DNA from: Dechloromonas sp.
Lineage (GTDB): Bacteria; Pseudomonadota; Gammaproteobacteria; Burkholderiales; Rhodocyclaceae
Length of the DNA stretch: 64,000 nucleotides
Assembly (NCBI GenBank): GCA_016790815.1
Contig: JAEUOG010000010.1
Span: 27,687 to 91,686 of the forward strand
Direction of reading: 5' to 3'
Shown: one piece after another, positions 33,687-42,655 of the stretch
How positions within the stretch are numbered: position 1 is the stretch's first letter
Layout of the letters: each line of letters starts with the position of its first letter
Program-made: the position numbers and the translations under genes
Notes under the pieces: generated by a model
Told to the model about the DNA's origin: nothing
Database searches by the model: none
Seen by the model: the letters and a program-made list of their open reading frames with translations, nothing else

Positions 33687-34387
33687 TTCAAAAAACTCAC
33701 GGGTAAAAAGATGGCGCTGGCCACTGAATGGCTCAGCCGGGAAAAAGTGCGGCCATTGCGGTCGGCGACGACCTTGGCCATGAAATCGAGCAGGCCCATG
33801 ACGCGGCCGAATTCGCGCTCGAACGAGAGGTTGCGGTTGGCCGGGTCGAGCTCGTTGGAGAGCAGGAACAACTCACCCGCCGCCGTGCGGTCGTGTCCAA
33901 GCTTCCAGATGGCGACATCCATGTTGCGCGCGCTGTTGTAGAGCTTCATTTCGTTGAGGCTGTCGAGAATGTAGAACTCCTCCTTGTGCTCGAAGGCAGC
34001 ATCGACCATGCCGAGCAAGCCGAACATCAGCGCCATGACACGGTCGCCGGAGTACGCCTCGTTGAAGGCCAGCGAAGCCACCGCGCCCTCGCGCAGCCCG
34101 GCAAACTCGGGCCAGTTGCGATACGTGCGCTGGCGCAGGCGGTCGACCGCAGCTTCGCGGCTCACCGCGCCCCCTTTCTTCCACTCCTTGGGGTTGCGCT
34201 TGTACAGCTTCTCTGCGATCAGCAGAAGGCCGTTGACCACCTCGGCGCGATTGGTGTCGGCGAAGCGGTCAACCTCGGATTTGAGCAGATACTTCGGGTC
34301 GACCGTGGATTCCGTCCGGCCCGCCTTGTCCATCTTCGTCGTGCAGGCCGCCAGCGTCAGGAACAGGATGACGGCCAGCCAGCGCAT
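33683..34387 (-). CDS. Conserved lipoprotein, function unknown
   Basis: 234-aa protein starting MRWLAVILFLTLAACTTK with a lipobox (LAAC). No catalytic motif was recognised; it is largely helical (DRLRQRTYRNWPEFAGLREGAVASLAFNEAYSGDRVMALMFGLLGM). The ATG at 34387 shares one base with the stop of the dedA-like gene; a longer frame upstream would overlap that gene. A partner of the coupled dedA-purN-rsmB run. Confidence 0.85.
   Translation of the reverse strand: MRWLAVILFLTLAACTTKMDKAGRTESTVDPKYLLKSEVDRFADTNRAEVVNGLLLIAEKLYKRNPKEWKKGGAVSREAAVDRLRQRTYRNWPEFAGLREGAVASLAFNEAYSGDRVMALMFGLLGMVDAAFEHKEEFYILDSLNEMKLYNSARNMDVAIWKLGHDRTAAGELFLLSNELDPANRNLSFEREFGRVMGLLDFMAKVVADRNGRTFSRLSHSVASAIFLPVSFLK
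34139..34307. repeat. Cluster of four RCGGTCRAC cores
   Basis: Cores at 34139 (+), 34142 (-, overlapping as a palindrome), 34265 (+) and 34299 (-). The last reads ACGGTCGAC, CCGAAGTAT, CTGCTC, AAATCC on the minus strand and fits the extended pattern moderately. Confidence 0.35.
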
Positions 34388-35028
34388 CAGGCTTCCTTGC
34401 TTTTCAGGTAGCCCCAACCGATGGGGATGAGCGAGGAAATGATGATGCCAACAATGATCACCGACAGATTTGCCTTGACCCAAGGCAGGTTACCCAGCCA
34501 GTAACCCGCAACGCACAAGGAAACCACCCAGCCAACGGCGCCGACCAGATTGAACAGCGTGAAGCGCGCGTAAGTCATAGAGCCGATACCGGCGACAAAG
34601 GGGGCGAAGGTACGAAACAGCGGCAGGAAGCGCGAGATGATCAGCGTCTTGCCACCATGTTTTTCATAGAAGGCATGCGTCTTGATCAGGGCATCGCGAT
34701 TGAAAAAGCGCGAGTTTTCCCACTGAAAAACCTTGGGCCCGAGGTAACGGCCGATTTGATAATTGACCGTATTGCCGAGCACCGCTGCCACAATCAGAAC
34801 CGCCATCAGGGTAAAAAGATCCATGCCCCCTTCGCCAATGGCCGCCAGCGCACCAGCCACAAACAGCAGCGAATCGCCCGGCAGGAAGGGCGTCACGACA
34901 AAACCGGTCTCGGCAAAGACGATGAAGAACAGGATGCCGTAGATCCACAGCCCGTACTGCTGGACCATCACCGCGAGATGCTTGTCGAGGTGAAGAACGA
35001 TATCGATGAATTGGGTCAGGAATTCCAT
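34387..35028 (-). CDS. DedA-family membrane protein
   Basis: 213-aa membrane protein with the DedA signature (ETGFVVTPFLPGDSLLFVAGALAA, NYQIGRYLG, HGGKTLIISRFLPLFRTFAPFVAG). Family members support membrane-lipid recycling and proton-dependent stress resistance. I start it at the ATG at 35028; the frame stays open into the complement of mutL, but that extension is antisense. First gene of the dedA to mscS coupled run. Confidence 0.92.
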   Translation of the reverse strand: MEFLTQFIDIVLHLDKHLAVMVQQYGLWIYGILFFIVFAETGFVVTPFLPGDSLLFVAGALAAIGEGGMDLFTLMAVLIVAAVLGNTVNYQIGRYLGPKVFQWENSRFFNRDALIKTHAFYEKHGGKTLIISRFLPLFRTFAPFVAGIGSMTYARFTLFNLVGAVGWVVSLCVAGYWLGNLPWVKANLSVIIVGIIISSLIPIGWGYLKSKEA

Positions 35029-35331
35029 GCGGGGCGCCAAGCTTAATTTGAGGCCGCATTTTACCTCAGGGTGAATCGCACCGGCTTTTCTAGACAATTT
35101 GTCGGCCGTCGAAACACGGGTGTTCGTACTCCACCGGAGACACGCCGTTGACCAGAAAAGCAAGGTGAGAAAATAGCCCGGACCCATACCATCCAAATCG
35201 GTACGGGAACGGTTTCGCCAAGCCCCTCCCGCTGGAGGAAATGCGCCTGTTGCCGACGTGCACGCGAAGAACCGGGCAGACAAACCACTCGTGACCATGC
35301 CTCGACCGGGGCAATCTGGGATAATCCCGGC
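35029..35331. other. 303-bp gap between dedA-like gene and mutL, possible transposase remnant
   Basis: On the minus strand 35090-35164 reads AFLVNGVSPVEYEHPCFDGRQIV and stops; the VSPVEYE piece recalls the C-terminus of IS3-type transposases, followed by TGTCTAGAAAAGCCGG, which looks like an IS end. Nothing upstream in this frame resembles a transposase, so at most a fossil remains. Confidence 0.3.
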
Positions 35332-37152
35332 ATGCCGACCATTGCCCGCCTTCCCGACCTCCTGATCAGCCAGATTGCCGCAGGCGAAGTGGTCGAAAGA
35401 CCCGCCTCCGTTCTCAAGGAACTCCTCGAGAACAGCCTCGATGCCGGCAGCAAGGCGATTCAGGTCCATCTTGAAGAAGGCGGCGTCAAGCTGATTCGCA
35501 TCACTGATGACGGTTGCGGGATCGCGAAAGACGAATTGGCGCTGGCCCTGACCCGGCATGCCACCTCGAAGATTTCCAGCCTCGATGATCTCGAGCGCGT
35601 CGGCACCCTTGGCTTTCGTGGCGAGGCGCTGGCTTCCGTCGCTTCCGTCGCCCGCCTGAGCATCACCAGCCGCGAACGCGGTGCTGGTCATGCCTGGAAA
35701 CTGCGTGGCGAGCCAGGCGCCGAGCCTGAACCGGCCGCCCTGATGGCCGGCACCGTCGTTGAAATGCGCGACCTCTATTTCAACACCCCGGCCCGCCGCA
35801 AATTTTTGAAATCGGAAAGCACTGAATTCGCCCACTGCGCCGATGCCGTCCGGCGGCTGGCGCTGACCCGGCCGGATGTGGCGATCAGCCTGACCCATAA
35901 CGGCCGCAACCTGTTCCAGCTCGCCCCCGCCGACGCGCCGCGGCGCATTGCCGACATCCTCGGCGACGACTTCCTCGGTGCCGCCCGAACCGTCGATGCC
36001 GGCGCCGGCCCGTTGTCGATCATCGGCTTCGCCATCGACCCGACGCGCGCCACCGACGCCAAGGACGGCCAGTACGTCTTCGTCAACGGCCGTTTCGTGC
36101 GTGACAAGATCATCAGCCACGCCCTGCGCGAAGCCTACCGCGACGTGCTGCACAGCAGCCGCCAGCCGGCCGTCTGCCTGTTCGTCAACATCGACCCGGC
36201 GCTGGTCGACGTCAACGTCCATCCGGCCAAGACCGAAGTCCGCTTCCGCGACTCGCGCGCCATGCACCAGTTCGTCTTCCACGCCATCCAGCGCACGCTG
36301 GCGGCGCCGGTGGAGGCTGAAAGCGCCCCGGCGCTGGTCGAACGAGGCACCGTGAGCGGTGACTACCCGACTTCCACGGTCAACGGTCAAAATAGGCCAA
36401 ATTTTGAATACGCCCCGCCGCTCCGCCACCAGGGCAGCCTCGGCGTCGCCGAACCGGCTGCCGCAGCCTACCTCGCCTTCGCCCGCGCCGCGCAGGACAT
36501 CGGCCAGTCACCCGCCCCACGCAGCGAAGCCACCCCGCAATTCCAGCCCGCTGAAAACAGCAGCGATGCCCCGCCGCTCGGCTACGCGCTGGCTCAGCTG
36601 CACGGCATCTACATCCTCGCCCAGAACGCCCGCGGCCTGATCCTGATCGACATGCACGCCGCGCACGAGCGCATCCTCTACGAAAAGCTGAAAACCGCGG
36701 TTGACAACCGCCAGATCGCCACCCAGGCGCTGCTCATCCCCGCCGTCTTCTCAGCCGACCCGCTCGACATTGCCGCCGTGGAGGAACACGCCGACGCGTT
36801 GGCCGACCTCGGCTTCCAGATAGCGCCACTCGGCCCGAATCAGTTGGGCGTGCGCGCCGTTCCCGCCCTGCTCCAATCCGGCGACCCCGCCGCGCTGGCC
36901 AAATCGCTGATCGCCGAACTGCGCGAACACGGCATCACCCAGCTTGCCACCGCGCGGCGCAACGAACTGCTCGCCACCATGGCCTGCCACGGCGCTGTCC
37001 GCGCCCGCCGTCTGCTCACAGTGCCGGAAATGAACGCCCTGCTCCGACAGATGGAAGAAACCGAACGCGCCGGCCAGTGCAACCACGGCCGCCCGACGTG
37101 GACGGAGCTGACGATGGATCAGCTCGACAAGCTGTTCCTGCGCGGGCAATAA
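35332..37152 (+). CDS. mutL: MutL, DNA mismatch repair protein with endonuclease motif
   Basis: 606-aa MutL. GHKL ATPase half: ELLENSLDAGS, DDGCGI and GFRGEALASV. C-terminal half: DMHAAHERILYE from Asp440, matching the metal-binding DQHA-x2-E-x4-E nuclease motif with Met for Gln, plus ACHGAVRARRLL and the QCNHGRPT (Cys583) metal site. So this is the nicking type of MutL, not the E. coli type, which lacks the endonuclease. No mutS in the window. Confidence 0.97.
   Translation: MPTIARLPDLLISQIAAGEVVERPASVLKELLENSLDAGSKAIQVHLEEGGVKLIRITDDGCGIAKDELALALTRHATSKISSLDDLERVGTLGFRGEALASVASVARLSITSRERGAGHAWKLRGEPGAEPEPAALMAGTVVEMRDLYFNTPARRKFLKSESTEFAHCADAVRRLALTRPDVAISLTHNGRNLFQLAPADAPRRIADILGDDFLGAARTVDAGAGPLSIIGFAIDPTRATDAKDGQYVFVNGRFVRDKIISHALREAYRDVLHSSRQPAVCLFVNIDPALVDVNVHPAKTEVRFRDSRAMHQFVFHAIQRTLAAPVEAESAPALVERGTVSGDYPTSTVNGQNRPNFEYAPPLRHQGSLGVAEPAAAAYLAFARAAQDIGQSPAPRSEATPQFQPAENSSDAPPLGYALAQLHGIYILAQNARGLILIDMHAAHERILYEKLKTAVDNRQIATQALLIPAVFSADPLDIAAVEEHADALADLGFQIAPLGPNQLGVRAVPALLQSGDPAALAKSLIAELREHGITQLATARRNELLATMACHGAVRARRLLTVPEMNALLRQMEETERAGQCNHGRPTWTELTMDQLDKLFLRGQ
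36376..36409 (+). repeat. Dispersed uptake-signal-like element, copy 9 (strong)
   Basis: Core ACGGTCAAC, GGTCAAAATA, GGCC, AAATTTTGAAT. It lies in the variable linker of mutL (residues STVNGQNRPNFEYA), sense orientation, so it may have inserted where the protein tolerates change. Confidence 0.65.
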
Positions 37153-37232
37153 GCAAACCTCAGATATCATTCAGCCAGCATTTTCAAACTCAACATGTTC
37201 GAGCAAACGCCGGGCACAACCAGAAAACGCAT

Positions 37233-38114
37233 ATGGCACGCCAAAAGAAAGAAGAAGGCTCTCAATTCGTCAGGTATTTCGGGCCGCTGCTGGATGCGCT
37301 CCGAGGCCTCGGCGGCTCCGGATCACCCGATGAAGTGGTTGAACGCATTGCGTCCGATCTGTCACTTTCCGATGAAATTCAGAATGAATTGCTGCCATCT
37401 GGTGAGTTGAGATATCGAAACCAGGTAGCTTGGGCACGTTTCTATCTCGTTCGCGAAGGCCTTCTCGATTCATCCAAGCGAGGCATTTGGAGCCTCACCG
37501 AGCGCGGCAGGGCAACGAGCCTATCACCTAGCGAAGCCCGCGAAATTTTCCTGAAACTGGTCAGGAAATTTTCCGAACAGCGGAAAGCTAAAGCTGAAAA
37601 ACCAGAACCGCTGGAAGAACAAGTTGCTGAAGCCAATGGGGCGGCGTCATCTGATTACCGCTCCGAAATTCTGGAGATACTGCTCAACCTTCACCCTGCT
37701 GGTTTTGAACGACTTTCGCAGCGCTTGTTGCGGGAAGCTGGATTTATCCAAGTCGTCGTCACAGGCAGCAGTGGCGACGAAGGCATTGATGGCTACGGAA
37801 CACTGCAAATCAACCCGCTCGTCTCATTCAAAGTCTTATTTCAGTGCAAACGTTATCGAAAATCAGTATCGCCATCGCATGTTCGTGATTTCCGCGGGGC
37901 AATGGCCGGCCGCGCCGACAAAGGCATCATTATTACGACAGGTACATTTACAGCAGAAGCGCGCCGTGAAGCCTCTCGAGATGGAGTGCCTCCGATTGAA
38001 CTCATTGATGGCGAGAAGTTGGTTGACATGCTTGAGCACCTCGAACTCGGCTTAAAACCCATCACGACGTTCGAAATTGACAGTGGGTTTTTTGCCGAAT
38101 TTCAAGAGCGATAG
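37233..38114 (+). CDS. mrr: Mrr-type restriction endonuclease
   Basis: 293-aa protein: N-terminal Mrr_N winged helix (about 1-85; LPSGELRYRNQVAWARFYLVREGLLDSSKRGIWSLTERG) and a C-terminal Mrr PD-(D/E)xK nuclease: GFERLSQRLLREAGF, SGDEGIDGYG (Asp), FKVLFQCKRYRKSVSPSHVRDFRGAMAG (Q-x-K). Such enzymes cut foreign, often methylated, DNA. I start at the ATG at 37233; the frame is open earlier but overlaps mutL. Base use looks less GC-rich than mutL, so transfer is possible. No methylase is adjacent. Confidence 0.92.
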   Translation: MARQKKEEGSQFVRYFGPLLDALRGLGGSGSPDEVVERIASDLSLSDEIQNELLPSGELRYRNQVAWARFYLVREGLLDSSKRGIWSLTERGRATSLSPSEAREIFLKLVRKFSEQRKAKAEKPEPLEEQVAEANGAASSDYRSEILEILLNLHPAGFERLSQRLLREAGFIQVVVTGSSGDEGIDGYGTLQINPLVSFKVLFQCKRYRKSVSPSHVRDFRGAMAGRADKGIIITTGTFTAEARREASRDGVPPIELIDGEKLVDMLEHLELGLKPITTFEIDSGFFAEFQER

Positions 38115-38150
38115 CAGGAATAGCCACTCAGCCAACCCACGCAGCAAGCC

Positions 38151-39044
38151 CTACATCAACGTCGTAGCCCGCTTCTTCATTGACATGCCGGAAAAATGCA
38201 TCACCCGGCGAACATACTGCTGTGTTTCGGCGTAGGGCGGCACGCCGTTGTAGCGATCAACCGCGCCTTCGCCGGCGTTGTAAGCGGCGGCGACCAGGCG
38301 CCAGTCACCTGCGAAGCGCTTTTCCAACCAGCGGATATAGGCCAGCGCGCCCTTGATGTTCTGTTCGGGATCGAATGGTTGGGTAACACCGAAGCGTTCC
38401 TGCGTCGCGGGGATCAGCTGCATCAAACCCTGCGCGTTTTTCGGTGAAACAGCCTCCGGATCAAGATTCGACTCCGCCATGGCAATGGCCAGCGCAAATC
38501 GCGGATCCATGTTGTATTTTGAAGCGACCTTGCGTATCAGGCCGGCGATGCGCTGCTTGGCCGCTGTCTGCTTGCTCAGGTAGGCATCGACATCGAACGC
38601 GAGATCAGCTACTTCGGTGCTCTCCAGACCGGCCGATGCCGGGCACTCTCCTTCAATCCCGGCGTTGCCATGCTTTGGATCGTAGTACTTCAGCGCCTCG
38701 TCATTTCCCAGGCTGGCCGCCATGGAGAGATAGGCATTGGCCAAGCCTGGGTTGCGCATGTTTCCGGGGGCGGTTGCCAGCACACGACCGATCCTTGAAA
38801 ACCCCTCTGGACTGCCCATCGCTGCCGCATCGCAATACAACCTGACGGCCAAAGCCAAGTTCTTGCCAACACCCTTACCCGTCTCAGCTGCACGCCCCTG
38901 CTCCAGCGCAGCAACAAGGCGCGGGGCCTCTGCCAACGGCTCGGCGCAGGCCGGCGAGCCTGTTAGGGCGGCGATCAGTAGCAGAAGGATGGCAGAAAAC
39001 CGGGGCAAATCAACACCTGAACTTTGATGGACTAGGTTCCACAT
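38151..39044 (-). CDS. Lytic transglycosylase with SLT domain
   Basis: Exported muramidase-type enzyme (297 aa from the ATG at 39044; a TTG 21 bases upstream and another nearer the signal are alternatives). Signal segment FSAILLLLIAALTGSPACA, a Sel1/TPR-like helical region (AAETGKGVGKNLALAVRLYCDAAAMGSPEG...), then the SLT domain with the catalytic Glu in AIAMAESNLDPEAVSPKNAQGLMQLIPAT and AAYNAGEGAVDRYNG. It cleaves peptidoglycan strands, perhaps for assembly of an envelope machine. Convergent with mrr. Confidence 0.9.
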   Translation of the reverse strand: MWNLVHQSSGVDLPRFSAILLLLIAALTGSPACAEPLAEAPRLVAALEQGRAAETGKGVGKNLALAVRLYCDAAAMGSPEGFSRIGRVLATAPGNMRNPGLANAYLSMAASLGNDEALKYYDPKHGNAGIEGECPASAGLESTEVADLAFDVDAYLSKQTAAKQRIAGLIRKVASKYNMDPRFALAIAMAESNLDPEAVSPKNAQGLMQLIPATQERFGVTQPFDPEQNIKGALAYIRWLEKRFAGDWRLVAAAYNAGEGAVDRYNGVPPYAETQQYVRRVMHFSGMSMKKRATTLM

Positions 39045-39414
39045 TTTCGGCGCTTCGTCGCGCAAAGCACAGGAAATAGATCACGCATCAGCCGACGCAC
39101 CGATCAACCGGCTTGCCATTGATGGGCTCAAGAGCCACGCTCATGACCGGGGAAACCATGGCTCGCCGCACGATCAACCGAACCCGCCGAGAAAATGACA
39201 TACAGATTCGCGGCCAGCCACAAGCGCCATGCCATTTACATGCTTGCATCCCATCTGAAAAGTTCGTAGTCTCCTGCCCAACGCCGATTTGACGGGGCGA
39301 TGCGCCTTCTGGTTTCCGCCTCTTTTTGGCCTTCGCAATACCCGCCACGTGCAGGCGCACCTCGTTACGATCGGACTGGATACCGTAGTGGTTGAAATAC
39401 AAAAAAGGAATAAC
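39045..39414. other. 370-bp gap between transglycosylase and membrane-protein genes
   Basis: No ORF with convincing protein character was found here; a minus-strand open frame over 39088-39501 shows no known family and crosses the start of the next gene. Probably holds both divergent promoters. Confidence 0.4.
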
Positions 39415-39930
39415 GTGACGTTGCAACCGAAATACGCAACCACTCAACTCTGGTTCTTCGGCACACTGGCGCTCGGCCTGTTCGTCGCCATGGTCTGGCA
39501 TTCATGGTCGCTTTCGCCGGGAATCCCCGCCCTGCAACTGACCTTCGACGAACGCAGCTTCAAGACGATTCTGGCCCAATGGGGTCCGGATGGCATCGGG
39601 CTTTTTCGCCAGCACTTCCTGATCGACTTCCCGGTTTTGCTCAGCTATGGCGCATTTGGCTATCTGCTGGCCCGCGACAGCATCCTTTTTCGTCCACTCG
39701 ATACATGGACGCGCGTGCTATACGGCTGGGCCATGCCAGCTGCCGCCGCGCTTGACGCCATCGAGAACCTCCTCCATCTCAGACTGATCTCGGAGGCGGC
39801 AACGCATGCCCCCGCCCTGTACTTGATCGGCGGGGTCGTCGCCACTGGGAAATGGTTGCTGATTGCCAACTTCATGGCCGGCACGCTCTACCTGCTGGTC
39901 GCGAAATGGCGCGAGAACCTGAAAAACTAA
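39415..39930 (+). CDS. Integral membrane protein, function unknown
   Basis: 171-aa protein with about four membrane helices (LWFFGTLALGLFVAMVW; LLSYGAFGYLLA; VLYGWAMPAAAALDAIENLLHL; YLIGGVVATGKWLLIANFMAGTLYLLV). Not assigned to a family. I start at the GTG at 39415, which has AAAGGAA 6 bases upstream; an ATG 126 bases earlier gives a hydrophilic extension with no ribosome site. Confidence 0.7.
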   Translation: MTLQPKYATTQLWFFGTLALGLFVAMVWHSWSLSPGIPALQLTFDERSFKTILAQWGPDGIGLFRQHFLIDFPVLLSYGAFGYLLARDSILFRPLDTWTRVLYGWAMPAAAALDAIENLLHLRLISEAATHAPALYLIGGVVATGKWLLIANFMAGTLYLLVAKWRENLKN

Positions 39931-39948
39931 GGGCTGACCGCGAGTTCC

Positions 39949-39982
39949 ACGGTCAACCGGGAATATTGGCCAAAATCCAACA
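39949..39982 (+). repeat. Dispersed uptake-signal-like element, copy 10 (strong)
   Basis: Core ACGGTCAAC, CGGGAATATT, GGCC, AAAATCCAAC. Intergenic, 18 bases after the membrane-protein stop. Confidence 0.65.
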
Positions 39983-40134
39983 GCGGACTTTCCGGGTAGC
40001 GGGTTCAGCATGACGCAAAATCGCTACAGTCAGCGCATTGTCGGCCGCCAATTTCGCTGACGCCGGCCTGCCAAGCCCCCATAGCAACATATCGTTACAG
40101 CCAAGCATCGGCTGCGACGCCTAAAATACCGCCG

Positions 40135-40950
40135 ATGTTCGCGTACCCTCCCTCGCCAGCCCGGCGCCCAACGCTTGTCGCGTTTGCCGCCTCGCTGCTG
40201 GTTCATGCCCTGATTCTGCTGATTCCGCGGCATGAGCCTGACGAGGCATCAAGCCCGCCGCGCATGGAGGCACGCCTGCGCAAGCCGGTGTCGACCGAAA
40301 CTGCGACTCCGCCCGAGACGCGCCCAAAGCCCTCGAAGTCCAAACCGGAGCGTCCGCGGCTACTGACTACCGACAAGCCGGGCAAAACTGCGGTAGCCAG
40401 TGCACCGCGTTGGAGCGCAGCCGAAAAGGCGGACATGAACCGCTTCCTGGACGAACTCGACAGCACTGCCAAGGCTGCCCCCAAACCGACACTCGCCCAG
40501 CGCTCGATGGCCATGGCCCGCGAAGAGGCGTGGAAGCAGGCCAGGGAGGAATCCGCCGGGAGCGCCATGCTCGATCTCCGGCCCAATGCCGCACCACCCG
40601 ACCCGTTCAGCCTTGAACTGTATCTTGAAGGCCTGCTACGGCGCCTCAACAAAAGCGCCGCCTTCGTCAAGAATGACCCACGGGCCAGGGGTGTGCGCAC
40701 AGCATCGATCGAGTTCAAGGTTAACCCGGACGGCACGATGAAATCGTTCCGGGTGGTCAATGCCGGCGACCAGGCCGATGAGATTGCCTTCGTCAAGGCC
40801 GTCGTCGAACGTTCCATTCCGTTCTCGCCTTTCCCGGCTGACCTCGACCGGGCCGCCCGCTCGCTGACAATGCGCATCTGCATTCAGCCCGCCGGCTTTG
40901 GCGAAGGCGGCTTCGGCTTCACCCGGGCCAGCGGCAGCCGGGGTTGCTGA
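40135..40950 (+). CDS. TonB-like energy-transducing protein
   Basis: 271-aa protein: one N-terminal membrane helix (about 13-30, TLVAFAASLLVHALILLIP), a Pro/Lys-rich spacer (residues 45-85), a helical middle and a C-terminal TonB-type domain (RGVRTASIEFKVNPDGTMKSFRVVNAGDQADEIAFVKAVVERSIPFSPFP). It could drive outer-membrane transport such as the receptor at 27-29 kb, but no exbB/exbD lies beside it. Confidence 0.82.
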   Translation: MFAYPPSPARRPTLVAFAASLLVHALILLIPRHEPDEASSPPRMEARLRKPVSTETATPPETRPKPSKSKPERPRLLTTDKPGKTAVASAPRWSAAEKADMNRFLDELDSTAKAAPKPTLAQRSMAMAREEAWKQAREESAGSAMLDLRPNAAPPDPFSLELYLEGLLRRLNKSAAFVKNDPRARGVRTASIEFKVNPDGTMKSFRVVNAGDQADEIAFVKAVVERSIPFSPFPADLDRAARSLTMRICIQPAGFGEGGFGFTRASGSRGC

Positions 40951-40953
40951 CAC

Positions 40954-42300
40954 TCACTTGGTCTGATTCACTGCATCCTCAGCCCAACCAAGCGCCTCGA
41001 TCGAAGCCGACTCGATGGCTTCGAGCGCGTAGCCAAGCTCCTCCGCCAAGCGCGCCACATTCTGGACATGGCCCTTCTCGACAGCAATGCTCAGCATCAG
41101 GTGACGCGCCAGCGGGCCGCTGCTGTTGAGCAGGGCTTCAGTGAGGACCGGCAGCAGGTTGAGCTTGCCTACGACCGCGCTCATGGGCAGGCCGAGCAGG
41201 CTGTCGAGCAGGGAAAGCAAGCCGAGCAGGAAGAACTCGTCACACTCCAGTTTGCTGTGTTTCTCCTGCCCAAGGAGCTCGAGGAAACGCCCGCGCGCGA
41301 GCGCAAGCTCAAGCAGAACTTCATCGCGCGGCGAAGCGCTACCGGAGCGGAACATACCGATTGAAAGCCAGCGATAGAGCTGCTCCCGGCCAAGGACCAT
41401 GATCGCCTGATCGACACTCACCACCGGCTGCGACAGGCCGACCATCGGCGAATTGGCCATGGCCATCACCTTGATGACGACGCCCGGGTCGCGCTTTGCT
41501 ATCTGGGCAATATCAACCAGATCCGCATCCTTGCGCAGCTGGTTGAGCATGTCGATCAGCACCAGCTGGCTCTGCCCGATTTCCTTGACCTGCTGCTCCT
41601 CGTCCGGTTCAGTGGCAAACGTGCCAAGACAATAGGCAATGCCATTGGAGACGCAATACCGGTACTCCGGCCAGCGTCGAACCTTCTCGACGATCAACTC
41701 GAGACCGGGCTTTTCCTGGCGCAGGCTGCGCAGCAGAACCTCCAGACTGGACAAGGATTGGGCCGAGAAATCGAGCAGCAGATAGTCGGCGTGCGCCAGG
41801 ATGGTTTGGCGGTGACTCACGATATCACCAGACGCCAGCGCTATCCGGGCACCGGCGCCGTGAATGGAACGCGCAGCCTCGTTCCACGGCTCGGACGCCC
41901 GCTCACCATCCGGAAGCTGGAGCAAAAAAGTCGTCATTGGACCGACCAGCGGCCTGTAGTCGTACCGCATCCAATCCTCATGAGTCAGCGGAATCAGCGC
42001 CAGGCGCCGTTCGGCAAAGGCAGCAACGTCGTTTGCAGTGAGAATTTCGAGCGTAGACAATCCGTCTGCGAGCTGTTCGGATTCCGGCCGGCGCGCCGAA
42101 AAACGGTACCCGCCAATGCGCGTACGTCCGTCGATGATCTCGTCACGTTGCAGGATGACGGGAGGCGAAATTCGCACAGGAACCGTCGTTACGTGGGCTA
42201 CAGCCGTAGGCGGCTGGCTTTCACGGGAAGGCCGCTCGCAAGTGACTGGTGCTGACTTGGCGCCCCCCAAGCCGAGTGCACGCTTGATGAAACCGAACAT
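40954..42300 (-). CDS. HDOD-domain signalling protein with degenerate EAL-like half
   Basis: 448-aa cytoplasmic protein: the N-terminal half resembles a degenerate EAL fold (YuxH type; IIDGRTRIGGYRFSARRP.., LLLDFSAQSL) without the EAL catalytic motif; the C-terminal HDOD domain has SQLVLIDMLNQLRKDADLVDIAQIAKRDPGVVIKVMAMANSPMVG. Such proteins act as regulators, not enzymes. The start is the ATG at 42300, with GGGGTGAG upstream. Confidence 0.88.
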   Translation of the reverse strand: MFGFIKRALGLGGAKSAPVTCERPSRESQPPTAVAHVTTVPVRISPPVILQRDEIIDGRTRIGGYRFSARRPESEQLADGLSTLEILTANDVAAFAERRLALIPLTHEDWMRYDYRPLVGPMTTFLLQLPDGERASEPWNEAARSIHGAGARIALASGDIVSHRQTILAHADYLLLDFSAQSLSSLEVLLRSLRQEKPGLELIVEKVRRWPEYRYCVSNGIAYCLGTFATEPDEEQQVKEIGQSQLVLIDMLNQLRKDADLVDIAQIAKRDPGVVIKVMAMANSPMVGLSQPVVSVDQAIMVLGREQLYRWLSIGMFRSGSASPRDEVLLELALARGRFLELLGQEKHSKLECDEFFLLGLLSLLDSLLGLPMSAVVGKLNLLPVLTEALLNSSGPLARHLMLSIAVEKGHVQNVARLAEELGYALEAIESASIEALGWAEDAVNQTK

Positions 42301-42655
42301 GAAACTCACCCCGGAAGAAAAAATGTCGGCAAACTGGCCAGCATCGGCCGGACGAGCAGCACATTTGCAAAGATATTATATTCGCCAAATCACAGACAAC
42401 TCCGAAACCGCTGGCGATTGCTGCTGAAATATCGTCAAGGACAACCTTGGGACCGACCCACGCGAACAGCAAGCATTTCCTGTCGCATCAACTGATCTCC
42501 CAACCGAAATAAGCCTGCTTTCAAGAACCCCATCTCGCTGTGGGCGATGCCAATTTTCCGGAAAAAAGACCCCATCCCAACAACGAACTTGATATTCGGC
42601 AAGCTACGCTGCACGATAGAAAAAGAATAACCTTCGCATAGCCAAGGGAGCCACC
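42301..42655. other. 355-bp AT-richer gap before the TIR-like gene
   Basis: Noticeably less GC-rich than its surroundings (for example GATATTATATTCGCC near 42374). No ORF or hairpin stood out. It holds the divergent promoters of the HDOD and TIR-like genes and may mark an insertion boundary. Confidence 0.4.

Noticed and set aside
34387-36429. 680-residue open frame on the minus strand running through mutL into the dedA-like gene
   Set aside because: Only the last 213 residues are a protein family (DedA). The rest is the complement of mutL; long antisense frames are common at this GC content.
39088-39501. Minus-strand open frame in the gap before the membrane-protein gene
   Set aside because: No start signal or known family and it overlaps the better supported gene at 39415.
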